NCBI RefSeq assembly: GCF_938028735.1
Contig: NZ_CALIMF010000028.1
Coordinates: 1 to 64,000 of the forward strand
Source of the DNA: an uncultured Thermanaerothrix sp.
Lineage (GTDB): Bacteria; Chloroflexota; Anaerolineae; Anaerolineales; Anaerolineaceae
Direction: 5' to 3'
Length of the DNA: 64,000 bases
The first letter of the stretch is position 1. The number at the start of each line of letters is the position of its first letter. The translations under genes were made by a program, and so were the position numbers. The notes beneath the pieces are model-generated. The model was not told the DNA's origin and did no database searches. It was given only the letters and a program-made list of their open reading frames with translations. Shown piece by piece: positions 25,255-35,084 of this stretch.

Positions 25255-27669
25255 ATGGATGAGAAGTCGCTCCACACATTGGAATTCCCCAAAATCCTGG
25301 AACGCCTAGCAGGCTACGCGGCCTTCAGCGCCTCAGCCGAACTGGCACGCGCCCTGCGTCCTAGCACCGATTTTGACGAGGTCATGCGGCGCCAGGCCCG
25401 TACCACCGAAGCCCGCCACCTGCTCAACCGCTACGCTGAGATCGGCGTAGGCGGCGCCCGAGACGTGCGTCCCCCGGTGGAGCGTGCCGCTCGCGCTGGG
25501 GTGCTGCTGGGCAGCGAATTGCTGGAAATCAAGACCACGCTGGAAGCCGCACGTGACCTGGCGCGTTTCTTCGAACGCCACACTGCAGAATTTCCCCACC
25601 TGGCAGACCTAGCCGCTCGCCTGCCCCCGCCCCCTGGCCTGATTGAAGCCATCTCCCGCGCCATCTCTGAGCGTGGCGAGGTGCTGGATAGCGCCTCTCC
25701 GCGCCTGGCGGCCCTGCGCGCCGAGATCAAGGTGGCCCACGAGCGCTTACTGGCGCGCCTCAATACCATTATGAACGACCCCAAAGTAGCCCCTTGGCTA
25801 CAAGAGAGCCTGATTACCCTGCGCAACGACCGCTATGTCCTCCCGCTCAAGGCCGAGGCCAAAGGGCACTTGCGCGGCATCATCCACGACCAGTCAGCCT
25901 CTGGCGCGACCCTCTTCGTTGAGCCCCTCGCCGTGGTGGATTTGAACAACGCCTGGCACGAGTTGCAACTGGCTGCGCGCGACGAAGAGCGCCGCATCCT
26001 GGCCGCTCTCTCGGCCCAGGTGGGCGAGCACGCCGCGGTCATCACCACCTTGGTGGTAGCCCTGGCCGAATTCGATCTGGCGCTGATGGCCGCCAAGTAC
26101 GCCGAAGACCTGCGCGCCGCAGAGCCGGTGCTGGTGTCCTTCAACCCCACCCGGCCCACCCACCCCGGCAGCACCTTGCGTCTCTACCGCGCCCGCCATC
26201 CCCTGCTCGATCCTGCCCGCGTGGTGCCGATTGACGTGGCGTTGGACGAAAAAACCTTTGCCGTGGTCATTACGGGCCCCAACACAGGCGGCAAGACCGT
26301 CTCACTCAAAACAGTGGGCCTGCTGGCGCTGATGGCCCAGGCCGGGCTGCACATCCCGGCCCAATCCGGCTCAACCCTAAGCCTCTTTGACGATGTCTTC
26401 GCCGATATTGGCGATGAGCAGTCCATTGAACAATCCCTCTCCACCTTCTCCGGGCATGTGACCAACATCGTGCGCATCCTCAAGCACGCCACGCCGCGGG
26501 CCCTCGTGCTGCTGGATGAACTGGGCGCCGGCACCGATCCTCAGGAAGGTTCGGCACTAGCGCGGGCGATCTTGGCGCATTTGGTAGCCCTGCCGGTCAC
26601 CTGCCTGGTCGCAACCCATTACCCCGAACTGAAGGCCTTTGCCCACACCACCCCTGGGGTGGTCAATGCCAGTGTGGAATTCGACGTGGAAACCCTGCAA
26701 CCCACATACCACCTCACCCTGGGGTTACCTGGGCGCAGCAACGCGCTGGCCATCGCCGAGCGCCTGGGGCTACCGCCTGAGATCATAGCCGCCGCCCGCG
26801 CGATGCTCAGCCCCTCTGACCTGCGCGCCGAAGACCTGCTGGAAGAGATCCACCGGCAGCGCGATCTGGCCCGCCAGGCCCGCGCCGAGGCCGAGCAGGC
26901 CCGCGCCGAAGCCGAGGCCCTGCGCCAGGAACTGGCGCGCCGCCTGGAGCAAATTGAGGAGGAGCGTCAGGCCATTCTGCGCCAGGCCACCGAACAGGCC
27001 GAGGCCGAACTGGCTGCCCTGCGCGATGAGATTGAGCGCTTACGTCGGGAATTGGCCCGCGCCCGCCTGCCCCTCGAAGAGATCAAACGCGCTGCCGAGG
27101 CCACCGGCACCCTGCAGGAACGCGTTGAAAAGGCCCTTAGCCCCGCCATCGCCCCGGTCACCCCGCCTGAGCGCCCGGCCATCGGCGAGCGGGTGCGCAT
27201 CCGCTCGCTGGGGCTGGAAGGCACCGTAGTGGCCCAAGACGAAGAGGAAGTAGAAGTGCAACTAGGCAATCTGCGCCTGCGCGTTGCCCAACACGATATC
27301 CAACGCGCTGGCCAGGGGCAGCCACCCCCCCTTGCGGCGGCCGCCCCTACCCCGCGTCGTCGCAAACTCGCCCCCGCCCCCACCACTCCCAGCCCAAGCC
27401 TAATTGCCCCCTCGCCAGGCCTGGAACTTGATCTGCGCGGGCAGCGCGCCGAAGACGCGCTGATTGCCCTGGAGCGTCACCTGGAAGCCGCTTATCTGGC
27501 CGGTCTACCGCTTGTGCGCATCATTCACGGCAAGGGCACTGGCCGCCTGCGCCAAGCGATCCGCCAGGCGCTGGGGCAGAACCCCTATGTGGCCGCCTGG
27601 GAACGCGGTTTGGAGGGTGAGGGCGGCGACGGCGTAACTCTCGCCCGCCTGCGTAGCGACGCGGCTTAA
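25255..27669 (+). CDS. mutS2: MutS2 endonuclease / recombination suppressor
   Basis: An 804-residue MutS2. The N-terminal core and clamp lack the mismatch-reading domain of MutS1, as expected. The ATPase has Walker A ITGPNTGGKTVSLKT, the ST motif stretch DIGDEQSIEQSLSTFSGH and Walker B LVLLDELGAGTDPQEG. A long coiled coil (about 520-620) rich in Glu/Arg/Ala follows. The C-terminal Smr nuclease domain has LDLRGQRAEDAL and IIHGKGTGRLRQAI. MutS2 acts on stalled ribosomes or recombination intermediates in studied bacteria. Single-gene unit ending at a strong terminator. Confidence 0.95.
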   Translation: MDEKSLHTLEFPKILERLAGYAAFSASAELARALRPSTDFDEVMRRQARTTEARHLLNRYAEIGVGGARDVRPPVERAARAGVLLGSELLEIKTTLEAARDLARFFERHTAEFPHLADLAARLPPPPGLIEAISRAISERGEVLDSASPRLAALRAEIKVAHERLLARLNTIMNDPKVAPWLQESLITLRNDRYVLPLKAEAKGHLRGIIHDQSASGATLFVEPLAVVDLNNAWHELQLAARDEERRILAALSAQVGEHAAVITTLVVALAEFDLALMAAKYAEDLRAAEPVLVSFNPTRPTHPGSTLRLYRARHPLLDPARVVPIDVALDEKTFAVVITGPNTGGKTVSLKTVGLLALMAQAGLHIPAQSGSTLSLFDDVFADIGDEQSIEQSLSTFSGHVTNIVRILKHATPRALVLLDELGAGTDPQEGSALARAILAHLVALPVTCLVATHYPELKAFAHTTPGVVNASVEFDVETLQPTYHLTLGLPGRSNALAIAERLGLPPEIIAAARAMLSPSDLRAEDLLEEIHRQRDLARQARAEAEQARAEAEALRQELARRLEQIEEERQAILRQATEQAEAELAALRDEIERLRRELARARLPLEEIKRAAEATGTLQERVEKALSPAIAPVTPPERPAIGERVRIRSLGLEGTVVAQDEEEVEVQLGNLRLRVAQHDIQRAGQGQPPPLAAAAPTPRRRKLAPAPTTPSPSLIAPSPGLELDLRGQRAEDALIALERHLEAAYLAGLPLVRIIHGKGTGRLRQAIRQALGQNPYVAAWERGLEGEGGDGVTLARLRSDAA

Positions 27670-27681
27670 CTTTAAAGGTTA

Positions 27682-27722
27682 AAGGGCTGAAAGTGCTCCG
27701 CTTGTTTTCACTTTCAGCCCTT
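27682..27722. terminator. Terminator between mutS2 and the SARP regulator
   Basis: A 14-bp perfect stem (27682-27695 with 27709-27722) lies 13 bases after the mutS2 stop. The minus-strand SARP gene also ends towards it, at 27820. It is short of a T-run but the stem is long. Confidence 0.75.
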
Positions 27723-27819
27723 CTTGCAGAGGGTCCCTCGTGCCTCTGCCCGCTTGGCAACGTCCTTGTTTAAAATAAGTTTACAAGATTGACGTTGCCA
27801 AAACGTGGACAAAATAGCC

Positions 27820-30800
27820 CTATGCGGCGTGATTCAGCCACTGGTGAAGGCGCTGTTCAAAGCGCACGCGCAGGTGGTCGGCCGTGATGTCATGGAGCAG
27901 TTGTTGGCGCAGGGCTTCCAGGCGTTGGTGGAAAACTTCATCTGTCTCGGCGCCGTCAACCGCTTGCAACGCCAGGCCGATCCCGATGGCTTCAAAAAGA
28001 AAGGACTGGAGAGATCGGGCGTGCTCAATGAGCAAACGGGCATGACGGAGCACCAGATCTCGCACTTGCTGGCGTTGAGCAATGTAGGCTTGTAAGGCAT
28101 GATAGCGCAACAGCAAGGGCTGCATTTTGCGCTGGGCGGCTTCATCCGCGGCCCGGTGGGCGACGTGCTGGGCCTCTTCCAGGTTGCTCAAAACGTAGTG
28201 GGCTTCCGCCAAGGCCATCTCCGCCGCTAGGGCCACATGGGTCATCTCGGTAGTGCGGCTTAGTTCGATAGCACGACGGAGGAAATTCAAGCCACCCTGA
28301 GATTGCCCACTGAGCACCAGCGCCCATCCCAGACGATAAAGGGCCTCGGTTGAGGAATGCAAGTCCTGAGCGACTTCTAGGCCGGCGCGATATTCGGTCA
28401 AGGCCGCGGCGTAATCCCCCAGCGCCAGCCACAGATCACCCTGGGTGGTATGAACCTCGGAGAGTACCGGATTGCGCTTGCTCAGCGTGGTAACCTGAGC
28501 ACGGGCACGTTCTAAGGCTTCCCATGCGGATTGAATGAGCCCCACCCTCAAACCGACCTGAGCGCGGCACAGCCACAAACGGGTGGCCAGGGCTGCATTG
28601 CCCCAGCGCTCCGCCTCTTGCAAACCTTGCTGGCAGGCCTCCAACGCCGCCGCAAACTCACCCATCTCCAGACGAGATAGCGCCAGCGCCAGCATTGCTC
28701 GTCCGCGGAAGCCCAGCGCGTCCAGCGCACGGCTCTGCGAGAGGGCTTGCTCGGCAAAGACACCAGCCCGTTCTGGCCAGCCCAGAATGTAATACGCCTT
28801 GGCCAGTTGATACCGTGCGTTTCCCAGCGCCCGCTGACCGCTCAGCGTCTCCACCGCCTGTCCCATTTCCAGCACACGTTGGTAGATCAGCACGGCATCA
28901 TAAAAGCGATTAAGTAAAAGCAGGGCCGCTGCCTTGCGGTTGAGCGCTTCCATCTGCTCTTCCAGATGGCCGCTCTTTTCCAAGTAAGGCAGCGCCTGTT
29001 CCAGGTAATTCATCGCCTGGCGCGCCTGCATTCGCACCGTGGCCACCCGCCCCAGGCCACTCAACCCGCTCCCGATCAGCCAGGCCTCATAGCGTTGCTC
29101 CCCGTGGCTCAACAGAGCCGCATAACAACGTTGACAGGTCTCCAGGTCATAGCGATTGAACGCTACCTCCGCCCACCCGCTATACAGGCGGTGAAGCAAC
29201 TCAGGGGGTAGGGGGCGCTCCAGGTGCAGGAGTAACGTCTCGGCCCGCGTAAAGGCCTCCCCGGCTTCGTCGCCGTGCCCTCTCAACGCCGCCTGGTAGG
29301 CTGCCTCAACCCAGTAATGGATCGCCTGGGCTTCTTCCCCTCCAGCTTCAAAATGGCTGGCAATAGCCGCCGCCTCCGCGGCCCCATACCCGCATTGCTC
29401 CAGCGCCCGCGCTGCCCGCAGATGCAAGAACTGCAAGCGCGCCTCACTCGACTCCAACAGCAACACCTCGCGGATCAGCGGATGCTGGAAAAAATACGCG
29501 CCACGAATGTGCTCACTCGGACGCACCAGAAAAGCGCGCTCCATCTCTTCCAGCGCGTCAACGATGACCTCGGTTGGTTCTTGCAGCATAGCCTGGAGAA
29601 CATCTAAACGAAAGGTCTCGCCTAGAACGGCTGCTGCCAGCAGGATCTGGCGCGTTTGAGGCCGTAGCAAGTGCAGGCGTTCGTTGGCCAGGGCGCGGAC
29701 ACTTTGGGCCACCGGAAACGTGCGCGGCAGGTTTTCCGGATCGAGATCCGGGTGGGCTTCCAACAAAGCACGCAAGGTCTCCAGAATAAAGAGGGGGTTG
29801 CCGCCAGTTGCCCGTTCCAGGGCGGTCACCCACGCCGCAGGCGCAGGCTGTCCCAGCGCATAACGAGTCATTTGGGCCACTGCCTCGGTAGAAAGCGGCC
29901 CTAACGTGATCGGCTTCACCAGCCAGGAGATCGGTGAAGTGGTCAGGAAGGTCTGTAGCGCTGCGTTGGGCTCTTCAGGACGAGCGGCAATGACCAGCAA
30001 ATTACCGCGGGTAAAAAAGCGCTGATTGATCAGATGGGCTAGCACGTTCAGGGTCGCCGCGTCGCACCACTGCGCATCGTCCAGGAAGACAAGCACATGC
30101 CCCCGCTGGCTCAGGTGGCGCATAACCTGCTCCACCGCCGCCGCGAGGTGCACCTCGCGGGTCTCTGGCAGTGATGGCGCGCCGGGGGGAATATAAACAG
30201 CCAATTCAGGCAGAAGCGGGAACAGAATTTGCAGCCAATGCGGCGGCAGACTCTGCCATTCCTCGGTCAGAACCGCTTCTTGCAAGGCTGACCCTAGAGG
30301 GTGATAAGGGATATCTTTCTCATGCGCCGATGCACTGGCTAACACCAGGCGCGGTGCAGGCTGCAAGGACTGGTAGAGTTCAAACATCAGGCGGCTTTTA
30401 CCACTGCCCGCTTCGCCCCACAGCACCGCCACGCCGCCCTGGAGCGCCAGCGTACGCAGCGTGTCCATCACCTCATCTCGCCCCACAAAAGGCACATGCA
30501 GGGTGCGCAGGCTGAACCAAGGCGCAGGCTCGGGTGGGCGAGGCTGCTGGAGCGCCTGATGCAACCGTTGACACAGGGATTGAAACTCCCCCGGCACCTC
30601 GTTGATCCCCTCGGCAGCCAGGTCACGTTGTACCCGCTCACACTCTTCTTGGGCTGCGGCATATTGCCCCAAATCGCACAACCAACCGATCATGCGCGCC
30701 CGCAGGCGCCAGTACGATTCATCTATTTGCAACACCCGCCGCGCCCACTGAATGGCTTCATCCAGATCGCCACTGAGCGCGGCGTGCTCGGCCAACACCT

Positions 30801-31332
30801 CCAATGCTGTCATCAGGGCATTTTCTAGGGTGGCCGAGGTCAAGGACAGCCATGTATCGAACGCCTCAGTGGAAGGTAAATCTGCGCCCGCGAGAAAACG
30901 ATGCCCACGCCAAAGATTGACTCCCTTGCACAGACGCTGGTACACCGCCTCAGGCAATGGGGCCTTTAGAGGTAATTTGAGATAAATGCGCGCTTGATGC
31001 ATCAGCATCTGGAACTCACGCACGTCCACATACACCTGAACGCGGTCAAGCCATACTAAGTCCTGCGTGGTATGCAGCAGGGTCGGCAGGGGCAGGGCCG
31101 TGCGCAGTTTGCTCAGCGTCTCACGTAAGTGACGACGGCCATCTTCCTCACCCTCATCCGGCCAGAAGAGATCCAGCAGGGTTTGCCGCCCTACCGGCTC
31201 GGTCTGCGTCGCCAGATAAAAGAGCAGGGTGCGCAGCAAACGGCGCTGAATCCTCAACGGGTGCCCCCCATACTCGATTTGAGGTGGGCCTAAGAGCAGA
31301 ATGCGTAAAGGCGGGAGGATCTCATGTGCCAT
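27820..31332 (-). CDS. Large SARP/BTAD-AAA-TPR transcriptional regulator
   Basis: A 1170-residue STAND regulator. The N terminus (about 8-95) is an OmpR-type winged helix (PLRIQRRLLRTLLFYLA, LFWPDEGEEDGRRHLRETLSKLR). A bacterial transcriptional activation domain of helical repeats (about 100-260) follows. An AAA/NB-ARC-like ATPase has Walker A LWGEAGSGKSRL (near residue 306) and VLVFLDDAQWCD as Walker B. The C-terminal half is TPR-like repeats. Such proteins integrate an unknown ligand and ATP to activate transcription and are common in Chloroflexota. I chose the ATG at 31332 over a TTG four codons upstream. It starts 15 bases after recN and is probably co-transcribed with it. Confidence 0.85.
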   Translation of the reverse strand: MAHEILPPLRILLLGPPQIEYGGHPLRIQRRLLRTLLFYLATQTEPVGRQTLLDLFWPDEGEEDGRRHLRETLSKLRTALPLPTLLHTTQDLVWLDRVQVYVDVREFQMLMHQARIYLKLPLKAPLPEAVYQRLCKGVNLWRGHRFLAGADLPSTEAFDTWLSLTSATLENALMTALEVLAEHAALSGDLDEAIQWARRVLQIDESYWRLRARMIGWLCDLGQYAAAQEECERVQRDLAAEGINEVPGEFQSLCQRLHQALQQPRPPEPAPWFSLRTLHVPFVGRDEVMDTLRTLALQGGVAVLWGEAGSGKSRLMFELYQSLQPAPRLVLASASAHEKDIPYHPLGSALQEAVLTEEWQSLPPHWLQILFPLLPELAVYIPPGAPSLPETREVHLAAAVEQVMRHLSQRGHVLVFLDDAQWCDAATLNVLAHLINQRFFTRGNLLVIAARPEEPNAALQTFLTTSPISWLVKPITLGPLSTEAVAQMTRYALGQPAPAAWVTALERATGGNPLFILETLRALLEAHPDLDPENLPRTFPVAQSVRALANERLHLLRPQTRQILLAAAVLGETFRLDVLQAMLQEPTEVIVDALEEMERAFLVRPSEHIRGAYFFQHPLIREVLLLESSEARLQFLHLRAARALEQCGYGAAEAAAIASHFEAGGEEAQAIHYWVEAAYQAALRGHGDEAGEAFTRAETLLLHLERPLPPELLHRLYSGWAEVAFNRYDLETCQRCYAALLSHGEQRYEAWLIGSGLSGLGRVATVRMQARQAMNYLEQALPYLEKSGHLEEQMEALNRKAAALLLLNRFYDAVLIYQRVLEMGQAVETLSGQRALGNARYQLAKAYYILGWPERAGVFAEQALSQSRALDALGFRGRAMLALALSRLEMGEFAAALEACQQGLQEAERWGNAALATRLWLCRAQVGLRVGLIQSAWEALERARAQVTTLSKRNPVLSEVHTTQGDLWLALGDYAAALTEYRAGLEVAQDLHSSTEALYRLGWALVLSGQSQGGLNFLRRAIELSRTTEMTHVALAAEMALAEAHYVLSNLEEAQHVAHRAADEAAQRKMQPLLLRYHALQAYIAQRQQVRDLVLRHARLLIEHARSLQSFLFEAIGIGLALQAVDGAETDEVFHQRLEALRQQLLHDITADHLRVRFEQRLHQWLNHAA

Positions 31333-31347
31333 CTGAAACCCCAACTT

Positions 31348-33120
31348 TTATCCTTCCCCGCCCACACCGCCCCCGGCTGGTGAAACCGCCAAAGCCCGCG
31401 CCCGCTGTTGGGCGCGTTCTAGTGTCTCACGGGCCGCATTCAAATGGGCGGTGCTCTGTCCGCCCAGCATCTGCGCCAGTTCCAGAATGCGCGGTTCGCC
31501 TTCCAACGCCTGCACGCGCGTCGTGGTGCGCCCGCCTTGCACTTGCTTGCGCACCCCGTAGTGATAGTCACCGTAAGCCGCCAATTGTGGCAGATGCGTC
31601 ACGCATAAGACCTGATGCTGGCGCGCCAACAACCACAACTTCTCACCCACCACACTGCCCACCCGGCCGCCAATGCCCTGATCAATCTCGTCGAAGATTA
31701 GGGTCGGGATGACATCTGCCTGAGTCAAAACGCGCTTCAGCGCCAGCATCAGACGCGAAGTCTCCCCACCTGAGGCGATCTTGACCAGGGGCTTGAGCCC
31801 CTCACCTGGATTGGGGGCGATGAGAAACTCTACCTGATCCAAACCACGCTCATCAAAGCGCACAGCACGCCCGTCCTCTAGCGGCAATCCCTGCGGATCT
31901 TCCACCTGTGTGATCGCCACTTCAAAACGCGCGCCCTGCATGCTCAAATCGGTCAGTTCGGCTTCCACCGCTCGACTCAGGCCTGCCGCCGCCTGCTGAC
32001 GCCGCACCGAAAGTGCCAGTCCGCGCTCGCGCAACTGGTGCTGGAGCGCCTCGCGCTGAGCTTCCAGTTCGGCGATGCGCTCGGTGGCGTGGGTAATGGT
32101 ATCCAGTTCCTGGCGCGCCTTCTCAGCATAGGCCAGGATCGCCTCAATACTTCCGCCGTACTTGCGTTTGAGGCGCTGGATGAGATCCAGGCGCTCTTCC
32201 ACCTTCTCCAGGCGGCGCGGGTTGTATTCGATTTGCTCTTGATAACGGCGCAAATCACGCGCCATCTCTTCCACGCTCGCCAGCACGCTTTCGGCCTGCT
32301 CGCTCAGCCCCTGCTGACTTGGATCCAGCCGCGCAATCACATGCAGCGCCTGCGCCACCTGGCCCAGCAAGTCGGTCAGCGCGGGCGTCTCGCCAGCCCC
32401 CTCGTCCAGCAACGCCAGGGCCTGCTGCACTTGGCTGGCCAGGTTCTCGGCGTTGGCCAGGCGATTGCGTTCCTGACGCAGATCCTCCTCCTCGCCGGGC
32501 TGGAGCGCCGCCGCCTCAATCTCGCGAATCTGGAAGGTGAGCAAATCCACGCGCTGAGCGGCATCGCGCTCAGCCTCGTGCAGGCGCTGCAATTCGCGTT
32601 CCAGGTGACGCCATTCGCGATAGGCCTGACGGTAAGCCTCCACCCAGGGACCATTCCCGGCGTAGCGATCCAGCAACGCCAGGTGCTGGCGCACATCCAG
32701 CAACGAAAGATGCTCCGATTGACCATGAATATCCACCAGTAAGCGCCCAATTTCCCGCAGCAGGCCGAGGCTGACGCTACGCCCATTGACACGCGCCACG
32801 CTGCGCCCGCCCTGGCGCAATTCTCGCGCCAGCACCACCCGCTCACGATCCTCATCCAGCAGATCTTCGGCCTCCAGCAGGGCCATCAATGGCTCGCGCA
32901 CCGAATCCACCACCTCGAAGGTGGCTTCAATCAGCGCACGCTCGGCGCCGCTACGAATCAGGGTCACGTCCGCAGGGCCGCCCAGCACGGTCGCCAGCGC
33001 ATCCAGCAGAATGGATTTTCCCGCGCCGGTCTCGCCGGTAAACACAGTCAAGCCCGGCTCCAGGGTGAGTTCCAGGTGCTCGATAATGGCAAAATTCTCA
33101 ATGCGCAATTCGCGAAGCAT
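31348..33120 (-). CDS. recN: DNA repair protein RecN
   Basis: A 590-residue SMC-like ATPase for double-strand break repair. It opens MLRELRIENFAIIEHLELTLEPGLTVFTGETGAGKS, the exact family start with Walker A, and has GRSVSLGLLREIGRLLVDIHGQ, long coiled coils, the signature LVKIASGGETSRLMLALK, and Walker B LIFDEIDQGIGGRVG. Length is normal. It lies 13 bases after the zinc-finger membrane protein gene in a minus-strand run that begins at ssb. Confidence 0.97.
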   Translation of the reverse strand: MLRELRIENFAIIEHLELTLEPGLTVFTGETGAGKSILLDALATVLGGPADVTLIRSGAERALIEATFEVVDSVREPLMALLEAEDLLDEDRERVVLARELRQGGRSVARVNGRSVSLGLLREIGRLLVDIHGQSEHLSLLDVRQHLALLDRYAGNGPWVEAYRQAYREWRHLERELQRLHEAERDAAQRVDLLTFQIREIEAAALQPGEEEDLRQERNRLANAENLASQVQQALALLDEGAGETPALTDLLGQVAQALHVIARLDPSQQGLSEQAESVLASVEEMARDLRRYQEQIEYNPRRLEKVEERLDLIQRLKRKYGGSIEAILAYAEKARQELDTITHATERIAELEAQREALQHQLRERGLALSVRRQQAAAGLSRAVEAELTDLSMQGARFEVAITQVEDPQGLPLEDGRAVRFDERGLDQVEFLIAPNPGEGLKPLVKIASGGETSRLMLALKRVLTQADVIPTLIFDEIDQGIGGRVGSVVGEKLWLLARQHQVLCVTHLPQLAAYGDYHYGVRKQVQGGRTTTRVQALEGEPRILELAQMLGGQSTAHLNAARETLERAQQRARALAVSPAGGGVGGEG

Positions 33121-33133
33121 CCCAACCTGTTGG

Positions 33134-33655
33134 CTAAATCTTAATCCCGGTCAAACGGTAGAAAACTGTGCTACCGACCAGGGCCACATAAGCGCCTTGC
33201 CACACCAGTGGCCAGATCGAGAGGCCATTCAGGCCAAAAAGGAAGCCCGCCACCTGGGCTAGAATCAGCACCACCCCGCCGATCACCGCCGCCAGCGTCG
33301 CCGCGCGATAAAGCCAGCGCGAACGGCGCCGCCGGGTGGCCCAGCGCACCGCCTCAGCGATGACCGCCCCCGCTATCGGCGCCACAAAGAGGGTGAAAAA
33401 ACCCAGCAGGCTGGTGATCAGGCTACCCAGGAAACTCAGTACGCCCGCGATGACAATCGCCAAGGGATAGTCGAACCACTGGGCAGTATCAAAGACTTTC
33501 TGCTGATTGCGCACGCAGTCCTTGCAGCGGTAGCCGGTCGGGGTGAGTACGGCACATTCGGGACAGATCGGCCGCTCGCAGCGATTGCAGCGCAATAACG
33601 TCTCGCGGTCAGGATGATTGACGCAGTAAAGGACATCGGGGGAGGTCTGGCTCAT
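33134..33655 (-). CDS. B-box-like zinc-finger membrane protein
   Basis: A 173-residue protein with a cytoplasmic zinc-binding N terminus (YCVNHPDRETLLRCNRCERPICPECAVLTPTGYRCKDC, residues 10-47), as in B-box or rhomboid-associated zinc fingers. Three or so membrane helices follow (starting near residues 60, 115 and 140). The function is unknown. Its start overlaps the end of nadK by four bases (ATGA), so it is translationally coupled. Confidence 0.65.
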   Translation of the reverse strand: MSQTSPDVLYCVNHPDRETLLRCNRCERPICPECAVLTPTGYRCKDCVRNQQKVFDTAQWFDYPLAIVIAGVLSFLGSLITSLLGFFTLFVAPIAGAVIAEAVRWATRRRRSRWLYRAATLAAVIGGVVLILAQVAGFLFGLNGLSIWPLVWQGAYVALVGSTVFYRLTGIKI

Positions 33656-34524
33656 GACTCGTTATCCATCGCAGCGGGGTTGAGTTCCATATAAGCGTTT
33701 AGATTGCGGTAGAAATAACCGCGATCCTGGAAGCGTACAAACTTAACCGTGTTGTGGTTGGCTTCCACCCGCACCACATCGTCGTTCTCCAGCGCCACTG
33801 GTGCCTGGCCATCCACGCTCATCACCGCTTGGTGGCTGGATTGCACAGTCACGGTGACCACGGCTTCCTCCGGGAGGATGACCGCCCGATCCATGGACAG
33901 GTGCGGTGCTACGGCTACGATGAGGATACTGCGCAACTCCGGCGGCATGATCGGCCCCCCCACCGCCAGAGCGTAGGCCGTGGAGCCGGTCGGGGTCGCC
34001 ACAATCAGCCCATCGGCGATATAGGTGCTCAAAGGGTAGCCATCCACCGCCGCTTTTAGGCGCACCGGTCGCACAATCTGCCCACGGCACACCACCACCT
34101 CATTGAGCACACTCCATTCGCCCAGTTTGTGCTCCCCGCGTAGGTGGGTAGCCCACAGCATCATGCGCTCCTCCAACCAATACTGGCCACTCAGCAACAA
34201 CGGCAGACGGCGCGGCCACTCCTCCTGACGCACCTCCATCAGAAAGCCGAAACGTCCCAGGTTAATGCCCAACACCGGGATGTGCAGGGGGGCGCACAGG
34301 TGGCCTGCCCGCAACATCGTCCCATCCCCACCCAGGGCAATCAACACGTCCACCTGTCCGGGCTGAAGCTGGTGGCGCAGATTGGGCAAGGGAGCGCTGA
34401 GCACCTCTGAATAACCCTGGCGCTCCAGGAACTGGCGGATGGCCTCGGCCACTGGTGGGGCTACGGCCATAGTTGGGTGATAACCAATCGCAAAACGCTG
34501 TGGAAGAGGACGTGAGGTGGACAT
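33652..34524 (-). CDS. nadK: NAD kinase
   Basis: A 290-residue NAD kinase that makes NADP+ from NAD+ and ATP. Family motifs are present: VLIALGGDGTMLRAGHL (GGDGT), GINLGRFGFLMEV, LNEVVV and the TPTGSTAYALAVGGPI substrate loop. There is no ribosome site before the ATG. TGGTATAAT (34542-34534) ends only nine bases upstream, so the gene may have its own, leaderless transcript as well as read-through from ssb. Confidence 0.95.
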   Translation of the reverse strand: MSTSRPLPQRFAIGYHPTMAVAPPVAEAIRQFLERQGYSEVLSAPLPNLRHQLQPGQVDVLIALGGDGTMLRAGHLCAPLHIPVLGINLGRFGFLMEVRQEEWPRRLPLLLSGQYWLEERMMLWATHLRGEHKLGEWSVLNEVVVCRGQIVRPVRLKAAVDGYPLSTYIADGLIVATPTGSTAYALAVGGPIMPPELRSILIVAVAPHLSMDRAVILPEEAVVTVTVQSSHQAVMSVDGQAPVALENDDVVRVEANHNTVKFVRFQDRGYFYRNLNAYMELNPAAMDNES

Positions 34525-34533
34525 CTGTTTTAT

Positions 34534-34542
34534 ATTATACCA
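34534..34542 (-). promoter_or_regulatory. Extended -10 promoter just before nadK
   Basis: TGGTATAAT on the minus strand; transcription would start within about three bases of the nadK ATG. Confidence 0.5.
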
Positions 34543-34565
34543 GCCCGCCCTTTACCCTCTCTCGC

Positions 34566-35084
34566 TCAAAGGCGCTGATCGCAATGAGCGCGGTACCCGC
34601 ACCGCGCACAACGCGCCGCTTCCTCATGCGAACGCGCAGGCGCCCGTCCTGGCGCAATCGCCTGCATCTCGGCAAGCAGTGCGCGCAAAGTTTGCTCGGC
34701 CTGTGGCGTGTAATCAATGGCAAACGTGCGGTTGCGGTAACGCAAAATGCCATAAGGCGGGCGGCGGCCGGTCTGACTCTCGATCAAGAGGCAATACGCC
34801 AGCACTTGATAGACGTGCCCCAGGTAGGGTTGGAGTGGGGCTTCGCGGGCTTTCACCTCGACTGGGATGAGTACCTCACCCTGCTGTACCACGTAATCCG
34901 GCTTGCCGGTCAGCCCGGTGTGCACGTCGAAGAAGGCCCGTTCAGTGGGTTGTAGCGGATGCAGGTCGGTGTAGAGCAGGCGCCCCAACGGCAGGCCAGC
35001 ACGGCGTTGTTCGCGTTGCCCCTGCCAGAGCAACACTAAACCCACCACAAACAAAAGGAGCACTAGCCCCAACAACACGCTCAT
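34566..35084 (-). CDS. Membrane-anchored Cas4-like nuclease, catalytic half
   Basis: A 172-residue protein with one N-terminal membrane helix (about residues 2-20) and the core of a Cas4/Dna2 PD-(D/E)XK nuclease: GKPDYVV (Asp63), IPVEVKAR (Glu76-Lys78), HVYQVLAYCLLIE (QxxxY) and the C-terminal CARCGYRAHC (Cys159, Cys162, Cys168). Cas4 proteins need a fourth cysteine near the N terminus for the iron-sulphur cluster. That part is not in this polypeptide but in the upstream gene, which it overlaps by four bases (ATGA). It is not next to CRISPR adaptation genes. The start at 35084 was chosen from that overlap. Confidence 0.72.
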   Translation of the reverse strand: MSVLLGLVLLLFVVGLVLLWQGQREQRRAGLPLGRLLYTDLHPLQPTERAFFDVHTGLTGKPDYVVQQGEVLIPVEVKAREAPLQPYLGHVYQVLAYCLLIESQTGRRPPYGILRYRNRTFAIDYTPQAEQTLRALLAEMQAIAPGRAPARSHEEAARCARCGYRAHCDQRL